Shown here: positions 54,775-64,000 of the stretch, piece by piece | Position numbering within the stretch: position 1 is the first letter of the stretch | Layout: each line of letters begins with the position of its first letter | Source of the DNA: Coix lacryma-jobi var. lacryma-jobi | Lineage: Eukaryota > Streptophyta > Magnoliopsida > Poales > Poaceae | Reading direction: 5' to 3' | Length of the DNA: 64,000 nt | Assembly (NCBI GenBank): GCA_009763385.1 | Contig: CM019825.1 | Coordinates: forward strand, 19,149,499 to 19,213,498 | Translations under genes and position numbers: made by a program | Notes under the pieces: model-generated | Database searches by the model: none | What the model saw: only the letters and a program-made list of their open reading frames with translations | Told to the model about the DNA's origin: nothing

Positions 54775-57700
54775 ATGGCCGCCCAGACACAGATGCTGCC
54801 GGCCGAGGACTGGAGCCCGTCGAAGGTGACGCAGAGCGAAATGGACTCGCTGGTGGCCCAGGGGCTTCTGCGCCCCAACCCGGAGGAGGGACCCGCATGG
54901 TGGGTTATCCCGTCGGCGGAGCACCGGGAGCCGCACCCGCCGGAGGGGTACGTGGTGAGCTTCACGCGCTACCACCGTATGGGGCTCGGCGTCCCGCCGA
55001 GCCGCTTCTTGCGAGGGCTGGCCCACCATTTCGAGGTGGAGCTGCAACACTTCTCCCCCAACTCCATCTCGCACGCCGCCATATTCGCCGCGGTGTGCGA
55101 GGGGTACCTGAAGATGGAGCCGCACTGGGAGATGTTCGTCCATCTCTTCCGGGGCGAGCTCTTCATCAAGTCCCTGAAGCCCAGCGGGAGGCGGCCCGTG
55201 CGCATGGGCTCCCTTGCCATTACCGCGAGGGCGGGGACCTCGTCGGCCAATGTCCCCCGCGAGTACCTGCGATACAAGCTTTCCACCAACCAGGCCGGGT
55301 GGGACGACCATTGGTTCTATCTGCGGAACGAAGGTGGCCTCCTTCCGCAGTACACCGGCAGGGTCCTCACCCAACGCCCGGAGAAGTGGACCTGGGGCGT
55401 TGCGGCGGACAGGCAACGCCACCTGGCCCCGCTGATGGAGATGATGAAGACGCTGGTGGATGAGAAGAAGCTGACCGTGCAAGCGGTCATTTGGGCGTTC
55501 CACCAGCGAAGAGTTCTTCCGCTGGCGGACCGCCCCCTTCTTATGCACGAGATGGGCCCGCAGGCTCAGCTCGAGGCGCTCAATCGCTCGAGGATGGCCG
55601 AAGAGAGGCTGTCCCGGAACGAGGGCGTCTCCCGGGTGTCGATCACGATCCAGGGGTCCGTTCGTCCCTGAACTCTCCAACCTGGTTGCGATGGCACCCG
55701 ACGAGGGGTGTCTCGACCTGGTAAGCCTCCCTCGAGTCGAGCTATCTCGAGCCTCCTCCCCCTTCTTCCTCCTTCGATCCGTTTGCATTCGTCTTGTAGT
55801 TTGTCTCATCACGCTTATTCTTTCTTCAGGGGGCATTTACTTGTCGCGCGTCGAGGCCCCCGGTGAGGGAGGACGCCGCGGGTTCTCAGGTGAGGCGCCT
55901 CTCTGCTCAGAAGGTACAAGGAGAGCAAGGATGCCAAAAAGAAGAAAGAGAAAAATAAAAACTTGCGTCGCTTAGCTCGGGAGCAGAGACTGGCGAAGGC
56001 TCGTCGTAACCGTCAGCCTGGGGACGGGTCCCCCGAGCTGAGCTCCTCGAGCTCGGAGGAGGAGAGTGGTGATGAGGAGGAGGGCGACGACGAGGGGATG
56101 GATGTGCGCTTGATGCGCGCGGGGCTCGTTGATGACAGGGCTGACCGCTCCTCTGTGCAGGAGGGTACACTGGAGGTCCCCCCGACAAAAGGGTCGCGCG
56201 GGACGCAGCCGCGGAAGGCGGCGCCGATCCCTGCCTCGTCGGGGGCCCGAGGTCCGTCGAGCTCCGCGCCGGATGTGCCCCTGGTCGTAAGGAAGCCCCG
56301 GACCCGGAGCGCCTCCGCCACAGCGCCAACGGAGGCCGCCCCCGCGTCAGCCCAGACGGGGGGTCTCGAGAGGGGTCGGGCCTCGAGAGGCGGTCGACAG
56401 GTCGAGAAGGGTCTCGGGCCCGACCCCCGCGAGCCGTCAAGGGCGCCGTCGAGCCCGCGGAGGAGCGGGCGCCAAGAAGAGGCGTCGAGCCCGCGCCATC
56501 ACGAGCGTCGGGGAGGGAGCCCCCGAGCGTCTCGTGACCAGGGGCGCGAGCGTCCCCGGAGTCCATCGCCGTACCGCCGCCGGGACACGGAAGCGGACGC
56601 GGGAGGGCGCGACCATCAGCGCGGGCGCCGGAGCAGGTCCCGGAGCCCGCGCCGGGGCGAGCGCCACGACGTCAGCACGAGGGTGGTACGGTCGCCCTCC
56701 CGCGATGTGGGGCGGAAGGAGGGCTCTCCCTCGAGGTCGAGCCATGGGAGGCGTCGGGAGCCCTCCCCCCATCCCAGCCCTGTGGAGACGGCCCAGGCAT
56801 AGGGCTCGAGCCGTGGGGTGGGCTCGAAGCCCCCGAGTGGGTCCGGCTGATTCCGGGAAGAAGCCCAGCCGCCGCTTCGGGTGAGTAGTTTCCTTGGGTC
56901 TCGTCGGTAGTGAGACTTCACCTCTTTGCTTTTGATGACGCGTGCCATCTCCGTCTTCTCAGGGGGAAGCGCTCCTACCAGGAGGTGGACCTCGCTTCGT
57001 CCAAGCGGGCCAAGACCTCGAGCCCCGTCGAGGCACAGGCACCTCGAGGTATGGCACCTTCCTCCGCTAGAGAAGCCGCTTGGCTGGAGAAGGCCCGAGC
57101 TGCCATGGCTCGAGGGGGCCGGATGATCGTCGCGAATTTTGGTGAGGCCGTCGCCATCGACCACGGGGGTCGAGGTACTCTTCCTGGTTCTGACATCTCC
57201 GTCATCTCGTATTGCAGGGGCCTCAGCTCATGGCATCGAGCCTGCCACCACCGTATCCGCCGAAGCGCTGCCTCCTCCCCCTCCTCCTCCTCCCGCGATG
57301 GTGCCAACTGGGAGCGCCATCCTTCCCCTCACCACGACGGGTGTTCCGGGGGAAGCGCCTGGGGCGAGCACGGCCCCGCCGGCGTCTGGGGCTGAGGAGA
57401 CTGCGCCCCTTGTGGCTCCGACCAGCACGGGCCGGGCTGCGGAGGAGGGAAGGGGGGAAGAGGCGTCGGCGGAGAAGGAGCCGACGGTGGAGGACCTCCT
57501 GAACGAGCTGGAGCAGGGGCCGCTCCTCGCCGCGGGCTCGATGACGGTGGAGGCGCCCGAGGTGCCGGCTAGCGCCGACAAGGCGCCGGAGGGCCCGGCC
57601 GGGGAAGAGGGCCCGGGGTCGAGCCTTCCCTCGATCGATCCGCAACAGGAAGTGCCGGCGGAGGGACGGAGGGAGTCGGGGCCCGTGCCGTCGGGCGGCG

Positions 57701-59073
57701 GTTCGCTGTCGGGGCAGCTCGAGGCGGAGGAGGATCTGCCCGACATCGAGCTCGACCGACCGATATGGCCGTTTCCCGTCCCATCTGAGCCCGCCCCTTG
57801 CCGTGGTTCCCATCGAGCAGCCGGCCCAGCGGGGGGCCCCGCGCGAGGTGCGGTCCATCTTCCGGGAGGTGGCCGTGCTTATGGCGGAGGCGGAGCGGTC
57901 CTGCTCCGAGGAGGCGGGCCGGTCCGCACAGGTGTCAGCCGCCCTCGCGCGGGCTGAGGCGGAGCTTCGAGATCTCCGCGCGGAGCTGAGCCGGAACGCC
58001 CAGATGGCGAGCCGGCTTAACGAGGCGGAGGCGGAGGTCCGGGTGGCTCGAGGCGAGGTCGCTCGATCCAAGGAGGAGGCCGCCGCCGCTTCTCGAAGCG
58101 TCGAGGAAGGAGGCCGCGGACGCCCGAAGCGAGGCCACCTCTGCCCGGGCTGAAGCCGAGGCGGCGAAGCAGGAGGCTGCTGACGCCCGTGGCGAGGCCG
58201 CCGCTGCCCGAACCGCAGCGGAGGCGGCGAGAAAAGAGGCCGAAGACGCCAAGAGTGGTGCCGCCACCGCCCGAGCTGCCGAGGGGGCGGCGCGGCAGGA
58301 GGTGATCCGCAAGGATCTGGCCCTGGTAGAGGCGGGCCGGCTGATCGAGGACCTTAGGTCCGAGAAGCTCCTCACGCTGGCCGAGAAGCGCAGGCTGGAG
58401 CAGCGTGCTGAGGGCCTGACCAGCGACCTCGCCGCACTGGGGCAACACTGCGACGGTGAGGCTTACACCTTGTTCTTGTTTGGGTCTCGAAGTTCTTTGT
58501 TACGCCGCAGTCTCACTCTTCCTTGTTTGTTGCGCAGGGGTCGAGAAGACGGTCGAGGAGCTCCGCGGGACGAACCAGGCTCTCTTGGACCAACTCCAAG
58601 ATGAGACGATGGTGGCGGAGCGGGCTCGCTCCTCTCTCGACCGGCTCGGCCCCATGTGGGGTGCTCCTCCTGTGACCGCGGCAGAAGGTGCAATGGCTCG
58701 GGGCGATGCCTTGGTCGACGCCTTGTGCTTCTTCGACGCAGCCGCGCGGGACCGTGTCCGGCAAGCTCTCCATCACGGCGTCAAGCAGACACTCGCGGTT
58801 GTTCGCTCTGGTTTCCGCTTCCCGGTCCACGTTGTCGCGAATGGCTTCATCGAGATCGAGGGGAAGGATGAGGAGTGGAACAACCGCCGTGTCGACAAAA
58901 TTTTGGAGAAGATGGAGAGGCCGGGGACGTCGCTCGCGAAGATCTTCGAGGAGGACGTGCTGCCTCCTGACGCCAGCAGCGGTGTCGGGAGCCCTCCTCC
59001 TTCGAGCTCGGGCGTCGAGGTCGAGCCTGCCATCGTGGACCTCGGGGAGGAGTACCGCACCGACGAGGACTGA
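54775..59073 (+). CDS. antisense (aORF) gene of the Tat-type gypsy element, multi-exon, with two or three frame breaks
   Basis: Runs opposite to gag-pol. Exon 1 (from ATG 54775, 298 codons before a stop at 55669) carries the 'putative gypsy type transposon' domain (Transposase_28-like): EGYVVSFTRYHRMGLGVPPS, then FSPNSISHAAIFAAVCEGYL. A strong donor at 55721 is reached only in another frame, so a one-base change near 55660 is likely. Further exons: 55831-55889; 55911 to about 56879 (Lys-rich, acidic, then Arg/Ser-rich); 56963-57141 (SYQEVDLASSKRAK, nuclear-signal-like); 57218-58455 (Pro/Ala-rich, then a long Ala/Glu coiled coil, with frame changes near 57800 and 58115); and 58538-59073 (helical C-terminus, TGA). 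The role of this protein in Tat elements is unknown. It is convergent with the integrase gene. Confidence 0.75.
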
Positions 59074-59623
59074 GGCCTGCGTGCCAAATTTGGGCGTCGA
59101 GGCCCTTGTAAGAATTCTATGACATAAATGAGGGTACGTCGAGACCCGAATGTATATGTGATTTGTTTATGAAAAGAGTTGTTTTCTTTTCAAATGCGTT
59201 TGACCGCTTCTCTTTGTCGCAAGCTCGAGTTTCTGCTAACTTAGTCTGTGTTCCTTCGATACGTCGCGAGCCCCTCGAGGGGAGGCGTAGGTAGGGCACC
59301 GTAGCCCGGGGGCGTAGGTGGCCGTCTACGTCGACGCCCCCCGACCTTGGAGGCTCGAGGTACTTTAAGATTTAGACGTCGCTAGTTCACTCGAGGCGCG
59401 AGTCGAGACGAGGGTCAAATTTTTGAAAAGAAAACACGCGTTTTTTCCGGAGTCTGGGGGGCGTTTACCCCCTTGTCAGCCCCCGAGGGAGGCTCGACCC
59501 TGAGCTAGGCAGGGTCGAGGCTACCTTGAGTTGCTAAGTAACATGAAAGATGGCGCACGAGTTGGCCCATTCATATTCAACGTGTTTGTACAAAGCAATA
59601 AAATGAACAAGGCCTCGAGGCCC
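59074..59623. other. spacer between the convergent antisense gene and integrase
   Basis: Probable 3' ends of both transcripts. No domain is seen. Confidence 0.5.
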
Positions 59624-60673
59624 TTAAGGGTAGAAGCGACGTAGCTGAGATATGTTCCACGCGTTCGCCAGGATCCTGCCTTGGTCGTCGTAGAGCTTGT
59701 ATGTGCCTGGCTTGAGCACTTCGGCCACGGTGTATGGGCCTTCCCACGGAGGGGTGAGCTTATGGCGCCCTCGATTATCTTGCAGCCGTCGAAGCACGAG
59801 GTCCCCCACCGCCAGGTCCCTTTTGCGCACGTGCTTGTCGTGGTAGCATCGAAGTGTTTGCTGGTAGCGTGCAGAGTTGATGAGCGCCACGTCTCGGGCC
59901 TCCTCGAGCTGGTCCTTGGCGTTGGCGAGCCTTTCGTCACTGGTTTGCTCGTTGTAGGCTCGAAGTCGAGGTGAGCCGTACTCGAGGTCCGTAGGTAAGA
60001 CGGCCTCGGCGCCGTAGGTTAGGAAAAACGGAGTGAACCCGGTGGCTCGACTCGGCGTAGTCCTGAGGCCCCACAGCACCGAGGGGAGTTCTGTAGCCCA
60101 CCCCTTTCCGAAATTCTTGAGGGTCTTGAACAGCCTCGGCTTTAGCCCATGGAGTATCATGCCGTTGGCGCGCTCGACCTGCCCGTTGCATTGGGGGTAT
60201 GCGACCGAGGCCCAGGTTACGCGAATGTTGTTGTCATCGCAGAAGTTGGTGAACTTTTTGCCCGTGAATTGGGTGCCATTGTCGGTGATGATGACATTAG
60301 GCACCCCGAACCGGTACATGATGTTGGCGATGAACTCGACAGCCCTCTCGGAGGTGGGGTCTCCTATCGGCTTAGCCTCGATCCACTTGGTGAACTTGTC
60401 GACGGCCACGAGCATGTGTGTGTACCCTCCACTTGTCCTTTTGAGGGGACCCACGAGGTCGAGCCCCCAAACGGCAAATGGCCAAGTGATTGGGATCATC
60501 TGCAGGGCGTGTGCGGGCTGGTGCGTTTGCTTGGCGTAGAATTGACACCCATGGCATGCTTGGACCAAACGCTTGGCATCCCCAATGGCGGTCGGCCAAT
60601 AGAAGCCTTGTCGGAAGGCGTTGCCAACCAGGGCCCTCGGCGCTGCGTGGTGGCCGCAAGCCCCCGAGTGCAT
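59624..60673 (-). CDS. gypsy integrase (core and C-terminal domain), 349-codon frame
   Basis: The frame starts within the zinc-binding N-terminal domain (GFYWPTAIGDAKRLVQACHG, CQFYAKQTHQP), whose first part lies in another frame at 60673-61085. The catalytic core shows the D,D-35-E set: Asp in VWGLDLVGPL, Asp in VIITDNGTQFTGKKF and Glu in NGQVERANG. It is followed by the GPYTVAEV-type SH3-like C-terminal domain. It inserts the cDNA copy into the host chromosome. The frame ends ISQLRRFYP at 59624. Confidence 0.92.
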   Translation of the reverse strand: MHSGACGHHAAPRALVGNAFRQGFYWPTAIGDAKRLVQACHGCQFYAKQTHQPAHALQMIPITWPFAVWGLDLVGPLKRTSGGYTHMLVAVDKFTKWIEAKPIGDPTSERAVEFIANIMYRFGVPNVIITDNGTQFTGKKFTNFCDDNNIRVTWASVAYPQCNGQVERANGMILHGLKPRLFKTLKNFGKGWATELPSVLWGLRTTPSRATGFTPFFLTYGAEAVLPTDLEYGSPRLRAYNEQTSDERLANAKDQLEEARDVALINSARYQQTLRCYHDKHVRKRDLAVGDLVLRRLQDNRGRHKLTPPWEGPYTVAEVLKPGTYKLYDDQGRILANAWNISQLRRFYP

Positions 60674-61130
60674 ATCGTCGAGGAGCTTGCGCCCTTCCTC
60701 GAGTGGGATGCAGCGTTGAAGGATTCCCAGTCGGACTTCGTCGGTATAGCTCCCGTTCGTCGCCGTAGATGACGTAGGTCTTGGCCCTCCGAGCGATGCG
60801 TCGGGCCTCCGTCTTGTCTTCTGGTAGCTCGCCTCGCGTCAGGTAGTCGAGGTAGGGCGTCCGCCAGTCGAGGGGCCGTGATGACGAAGAGGCGTGTGCG
60901 TCGACCTGCATCGCCTCTGCGGACGTCGAGGGGTCCTTCTCGAGGGGTGGCGTTGAGAGTCGAGCCCCCGTGTCTTGCTCGAGGGGTGGCGTCGAGGGGC
61001 CAGCCCCCGGGTCGATTTCGACGGATGGCTCGAAGACGTCCCTCGAGAAGACGTCTGGCGGTACCGTGCCGCGCGTGGACGCCAACTTTGCCAGCTCGTC
61101 TGCGGCCTCGTTGTACTTTCCGAGCTACGT
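60674..61130 (-). pseudogene. pol segment: RNase H C-terminus, linker and integrase zinc-domain start (out of frame)
   Basis: A Pro/Ser/Asp-rich linker with two near-identical 'ST/PPLE.D' repeats and RIARRAKTYVIYGDERELYR lies in a frame different from both the RT frame (shift near 61125) and the integrase frame (shift near 60735). As read, this copy cannot make one continuous pol. Confidence 0.75.
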
Positions 61131-62904
61131 GGTTGAGCTCGAGGCCGTAAAACTTGTCTTCCAGCTTGCGCACCTCCCCGCAGTATGCCTCCATCTTGGG
61201 ATCGATGCAGCTTGAAGCCTTCATAACCTGGTTGACGACGAGCTGCGAGTCTCCTCGGGCGTCGAGGCGTCGGACCCCGAGCTCGAGGGCGATGCGCAGC
61301 CCATTGACGAGGGCCTCGTACTCGGCGACGTTGTTGGAGGCGGGGAAGTGCAAGCGTAGCAGGTAGCGCATGTGTACTCCGAGGGGTGAGATGAAGAGCA
61401 GGCCTGCTCCTGCCCCCGTCTTCGTGAGGGATCCATCGAAGTACATGGTCCAGAGCTCGGCTTGAATCTGTGCCGGCGGGAGCTGAGTGTCGGTCCATTC
61501 AGCAACGAAGTCCGCCAACGCTTGCGACTTGATGGCCTTTCGCGGGGCATAGGTGATGGTCTCCCCCATTAGTTCGGCGGACCACTTGGCGATGCGCCCC
61601 GTGGCCTCCCGATTGTTGACGATCTCTCCGAGGGGGAAGGACGACACCACCGTCACGGGATGAGCGAGGAAGTAGTGCTGGAGCTTGCGCCTTGTGACGA
61701 TGATGCCGTAGAGCAGCTTTTGGATGTGCGGGTACCGGACCTTGGCCTCGGAGAGTACCTCACTGGTGAAGTATACCGGTCGCTGGACCGGCAATGTATG
61801 ACCCTCCTCGTGCCTCTCGACGGCTATGACCGCGCTAACCACCTGAGTGGTTGCGGCCACATAGAGGAGGAGGGGCTCGGGGGAATCGTCACCTTCGGCT
61901 GGTCGCGGGGGCACGAGAATTGGTGCAGAAGTCAGCAACCCCTTCAACTTGGTTAAGGCCTCCTCGGCTTCGGCGGTCCACGCAAAGTGTTCCGTCTTTT
62001 TTAGTAGGCGGTAGAGGGGTAGTGCTTTTTCCCCCAGCCTCGAGATGAATCTGCTGAGAGCGGCTAGGCAGCCTGTTACTTTCTGCACACCCTTGAGGTC
62101 ACGAATCGGGCCCATCCTCGTGACTGCTGAGATTTTTTCAGGGTTTGCCTCGATCCCCCGTTGTGAGACGATGTAGCCAAGTAGCATGCCTCGAGGCACA
62201 CCAAAGACACACTTCTCGGGGTTGAGCTTCACATTCTTGGCCCGGAGGCACTCGAACGTGGTCTCGAGGTTGCTGATGAGGTTCCCTACTTTTTTAGTTT
62301 TAACCACGATGTCATCGACGTAGGCCTCGACGGTCTTGCCTATGTGCTCGCCAAAGATGTGCTGCATACATCGTTGGTACGTTGCCCCGGCGTTTCGAAG
62401 GCCGAAGGGCATCGTAACATAGCAATACATACCAAATGGCGTGATAAAAGAGGTCGCGAGCTCATCGGATTTTCTCATCCTAATTTGGTGGTAGCCGGAA
62501 TACGCATCAAGGAACGAAAGCACTTCGCACCCAGCAGTGGAATCGACGATCTGGTCAATTCTAGGTAAAGGAAATGGAACTTTTGGACATGCTTTATTCA
62601 GACCAGTGTAATCTACACACATCCGCATTTTTCCATTCTTTTTCCTAACTAGTACAGGGTTAGCTAGCCACTCTGGGTAAAATACCTCCTTGATGAATCC
62701 GGCCGCCAAAAGCTTGTGCACCTCCTCGCCGATGATCCTGCGCTTTTCCTCGTCGAAGCGGCGCAGGCGTTGCTTCACTGGTCTGGACCCGGCCTGGATC
62801 TCCAAGGCGTGCTCGGCGACTTCCCTCGGTATGCCCGGCATGTCCGAGGGGTTCCACGCAAACATGTCGATGTTCGCGCGGAGAAAGTCGACGAGCACTG
62901 CTTC
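61130..62904 (-). CDS. gypsy reverse transcriptase plus RNase H
   Basis: The frame opens just after the TAG at 62905-62907 (EAVLVDFLRANIDMFAWNP). RT motifs: KEVFYPEWLANPVLVRKKNG, VDYTGLNKACPK, FLDAYSGYHQI, TMPFGLRNAGATYQR and the active-site AYVDDIVVKT. The connection region includes RFISRLGEKALPLYRLLK. RNase H shows YFDGSLTKTGAGAG (first Asp), NNVAEYEALVNGL (Glu) and RGDSQLVV (Asp). The frame continues past 61125 only as nonsense after a shift. It is the least damaged RT in the window. Confidence 0.93.
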
Positions 62905-64000
62905 CTATTTGGGCTCGAGGCTGGTACTGATGGTCAGCGTCTTGCCATTGGCCGAGGTCGGGTCGACGGGTATTTGCTTGGTGTGCTCAGCCGGCTCGAA
63001 GGTGCCGGCGTGACGCTTTGCTTCTGGGGCCCCCTCGGTGGCCAGAGCTGCCAAGGCCTCGAGCGAGTCGAGGTGGACGTTGGCCTCCCCCCGCTCGACG
63101 CACTCCACGTCGCAGTGGTATGCGTGCTCGTAGGAGGTGTCAACGGTGATGACCCCTTTTGGCCCCGGCATCTTGAGCTTCAAGTACGTGTAGTTAGGAA
63201 TCGCCATGAACTTGGCGTAGCCTGGCCGGCCGATGATGGCGTGGTAGGTCCCTTGGAAGCCGACCACCTCGAAGGTGAGCGTTTCCTGACGGAAGTTTGC
63301 CGGCGTGCCGAAGCAGACCGGCAGGTCGATGCGCCCAAGGGGGTGGGCTTTCTTTCCTGGTACTACTCCGTGGAACCCCCCGACGCTGGGTCGAAGCTGT
63401 CCCTCTGAAATCCCCAGGAGGTCGAGGGTCTCGAGGTATATGATGTTGAGGCTCGAGCCCCCATCCATCAACACCTTGGAGAACCGAACGTCGATTATGA
63501 CGGGGTCGACGACGAGGGGGTAAGCCCCCGGGTTTATGACACGGTCCGGATGGTCGTCACGGTCGAACGTGATCGGCGCATCGGACCAGTCAAGATACCG
63601 GGGGGCGTCGTGGCCAAGCGAAAAGATTTCCCGGCGCTCCTTCTTTCTTTCTCGAGCTGAGAGCCCGACGGTCGGCCCCCCGTAGATCATGTAGCAGTCG
63701 CGCACCGGGGGGAAGTCGCCATCCGCGTTCCTGCCGCCGCGTCGATCGGTATCCTTTCCCTTGGGCGCGTCTTCCCTCTTATCACCAAGCTTGGAGTAGT
63801 AGCCCTTCAACAGTCGGCAGTCTTTCAACTTGTGGTTTACGGGGCCCCTGTGGTAGGTGCAGGGATCCTCGAGCATCTGGTCGAAAACAGCCCCATCGGG
63901 GGGGCCTCGGGGCTTCTTAGGCTCGAGGGCGCCCGCGAGCACCTCTTTGTCGTCGTCGTCATCGGCGCCACGCTTCGCCTTCTGGCATTTGCGTTTGTTT
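62905..64000 (-). CDS. gypsy gag C-terminus and aspartic protease (partial at window edge)
   Basis: The open frame enters from the right edge. It has a Lys/Asp-rich linker (about 63940-64000), a Cys/His motif (CTYHRGPVNHKLKDC) and a basic, Arg/Gly-rich stretch. The retropepsin-like domain follows, with LMDGGSSLNIIYLETL and the downstream flap/ILG-like TYHAIIGRPGYAKFMA. It ends TSLEPK at the TAG (62905-62907). The protease would cut the gag-pol polyprotein. Copy 1 has the same region in broken form. Confidence 0.9.
   Translation of the reverse strand, partial: NKRKCQKAKRGADDDDDKEVLAGALEPKKPRGPPDGAVFDQMLEDPCTYHRGPVNHKLKDCRLLKGYYSKLGDKREDAPKGKDTDRRGGRNADGDFPPVRDCYMIYGGPTVGLSARERKKERREIFSLGHDAPRYLDWSDAPITFDRDDHPDRVINPGAYPLVVDPVIIDVRFSKVLMDGGSSLNIIYLETLDLLGISEGQLRPSVGGFHGVVPGKKAHPLGRIDLPVCFGTPANFRQETLTFEVVGFQGTYHAIIGRPGYAKFMAIPNYTYLKLKMPGPKGVITVDTSYEHAYHCDVECVERGEANVHLDSLEALAALATEGAPEAKRHAGTFEPAEHTKQIPVDPTSANGKTLTISTSLEPK

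Larger units (their letters stand above)
52208..64000 (-). mobile_element. Ty3/gypsy LTR retrotransposon, Tat-like lineage, copy 2 (runs off right edge)
   Basis: Reading right to left: gag (partial), protease, in-frame TAG, RT-RNase H, integrase, then a long region with an antisense gene, then the 3' LTR. An antisense ORF downstream of integrase is the hallmark of the Tat group (Grande, RetroSor and relatives). The left 5-bp flank is AAAAT (52203-52207); the right end is outside the window. It has fewer frame breaks than copy 1, but at least two in pol. Confidence 0.95.

Noticed and set aside
54658..55836. 392-codon minus-strand frame opposite the antisense gene
   Set aside because: It is the shadow of the Transposase_28-like exon; domain content and codon pattern support the plus strand.

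Overview
The window is nuclear DNA of a grass, most likely a panicoid (maize/sorghum/sugarcane/millet type). The evidence is spliced plant genes with GT-AG introns, dense nested LTR retrotransposons, Stowaway and Tourist-like MITEs, and CACTA-type ends carrying 'ctttgccgagtg' and 'tttagtcccggttgg' repeats. All non-repeat coding capacity is in an island at about 37.1-50.8 kb holding two intact, head-to-head genes: a BUB1 spindle-checkpoint kinase (minus strand, 14 exons, 553 aa) and an SH3P-type BAR/SH3 trafficking protein (plus strand, 10 exons, 348 aa). Every splice junction was followed by hand and both frames stay open.

Layout. 1-6081: right part of a Ty3/gypsy Tat-lineage element on the minus strand (decayed pol and gag, PBS, 5' LTR), inserted in a CACTA-type element whose end is at 6385. 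6.4-12.8 kb: gene-free DNA full of MITEs and one large foldback element. 12.8-35.1 kb: a nested stack. DNA-transposon ends with subterminal GGGACTAAAG-type repeats enclose an ORF fragment with a viroplasmin-like domain. That ORF is split by a solo LTR of about 3.8 kb (13899-29745). The solo LTR is itself split by a complete 12.07 kb non-autonomous Ty1/copia (SIRE/Maximus-like) element (16900-28971, TSD CTCAC). To the right lies a decayed PIF/Harbinger pair (Myb/SANT-like protein plus DDE transposase). 35.4-36.8 kb: a foldback element carrying a nested Stowaway. 37.1-50.8 kb: the gene island, with a hAT element and LINE pieces in BUB1 intron 4 and MITEs in SH3P introns. 52.2-64.0 kb: a second copy of the same gypsy family in the same orientation, with 3' LTR, an antisense spliced gene with its own TATA box, integrase, RNase H, RT, protease and partial gag. 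It runs off the right edge.

Points most worth following up: the copia element is studded, in both LTRs and the interior, with a 20-bp perfect palindrome and a second quasi-palindrome whose copy number differs between its own two LTRs; both gypsy copies keep the same in-frame UAG between protease and RT; the gypsy antisense gene has a recognisable promoter and introns; and a viroplasmin-like domain sits in a DNA-transposon context. No CRISPR, bacterial or organellar features are present. Divergence and family names come from reading by eye, without database searches.
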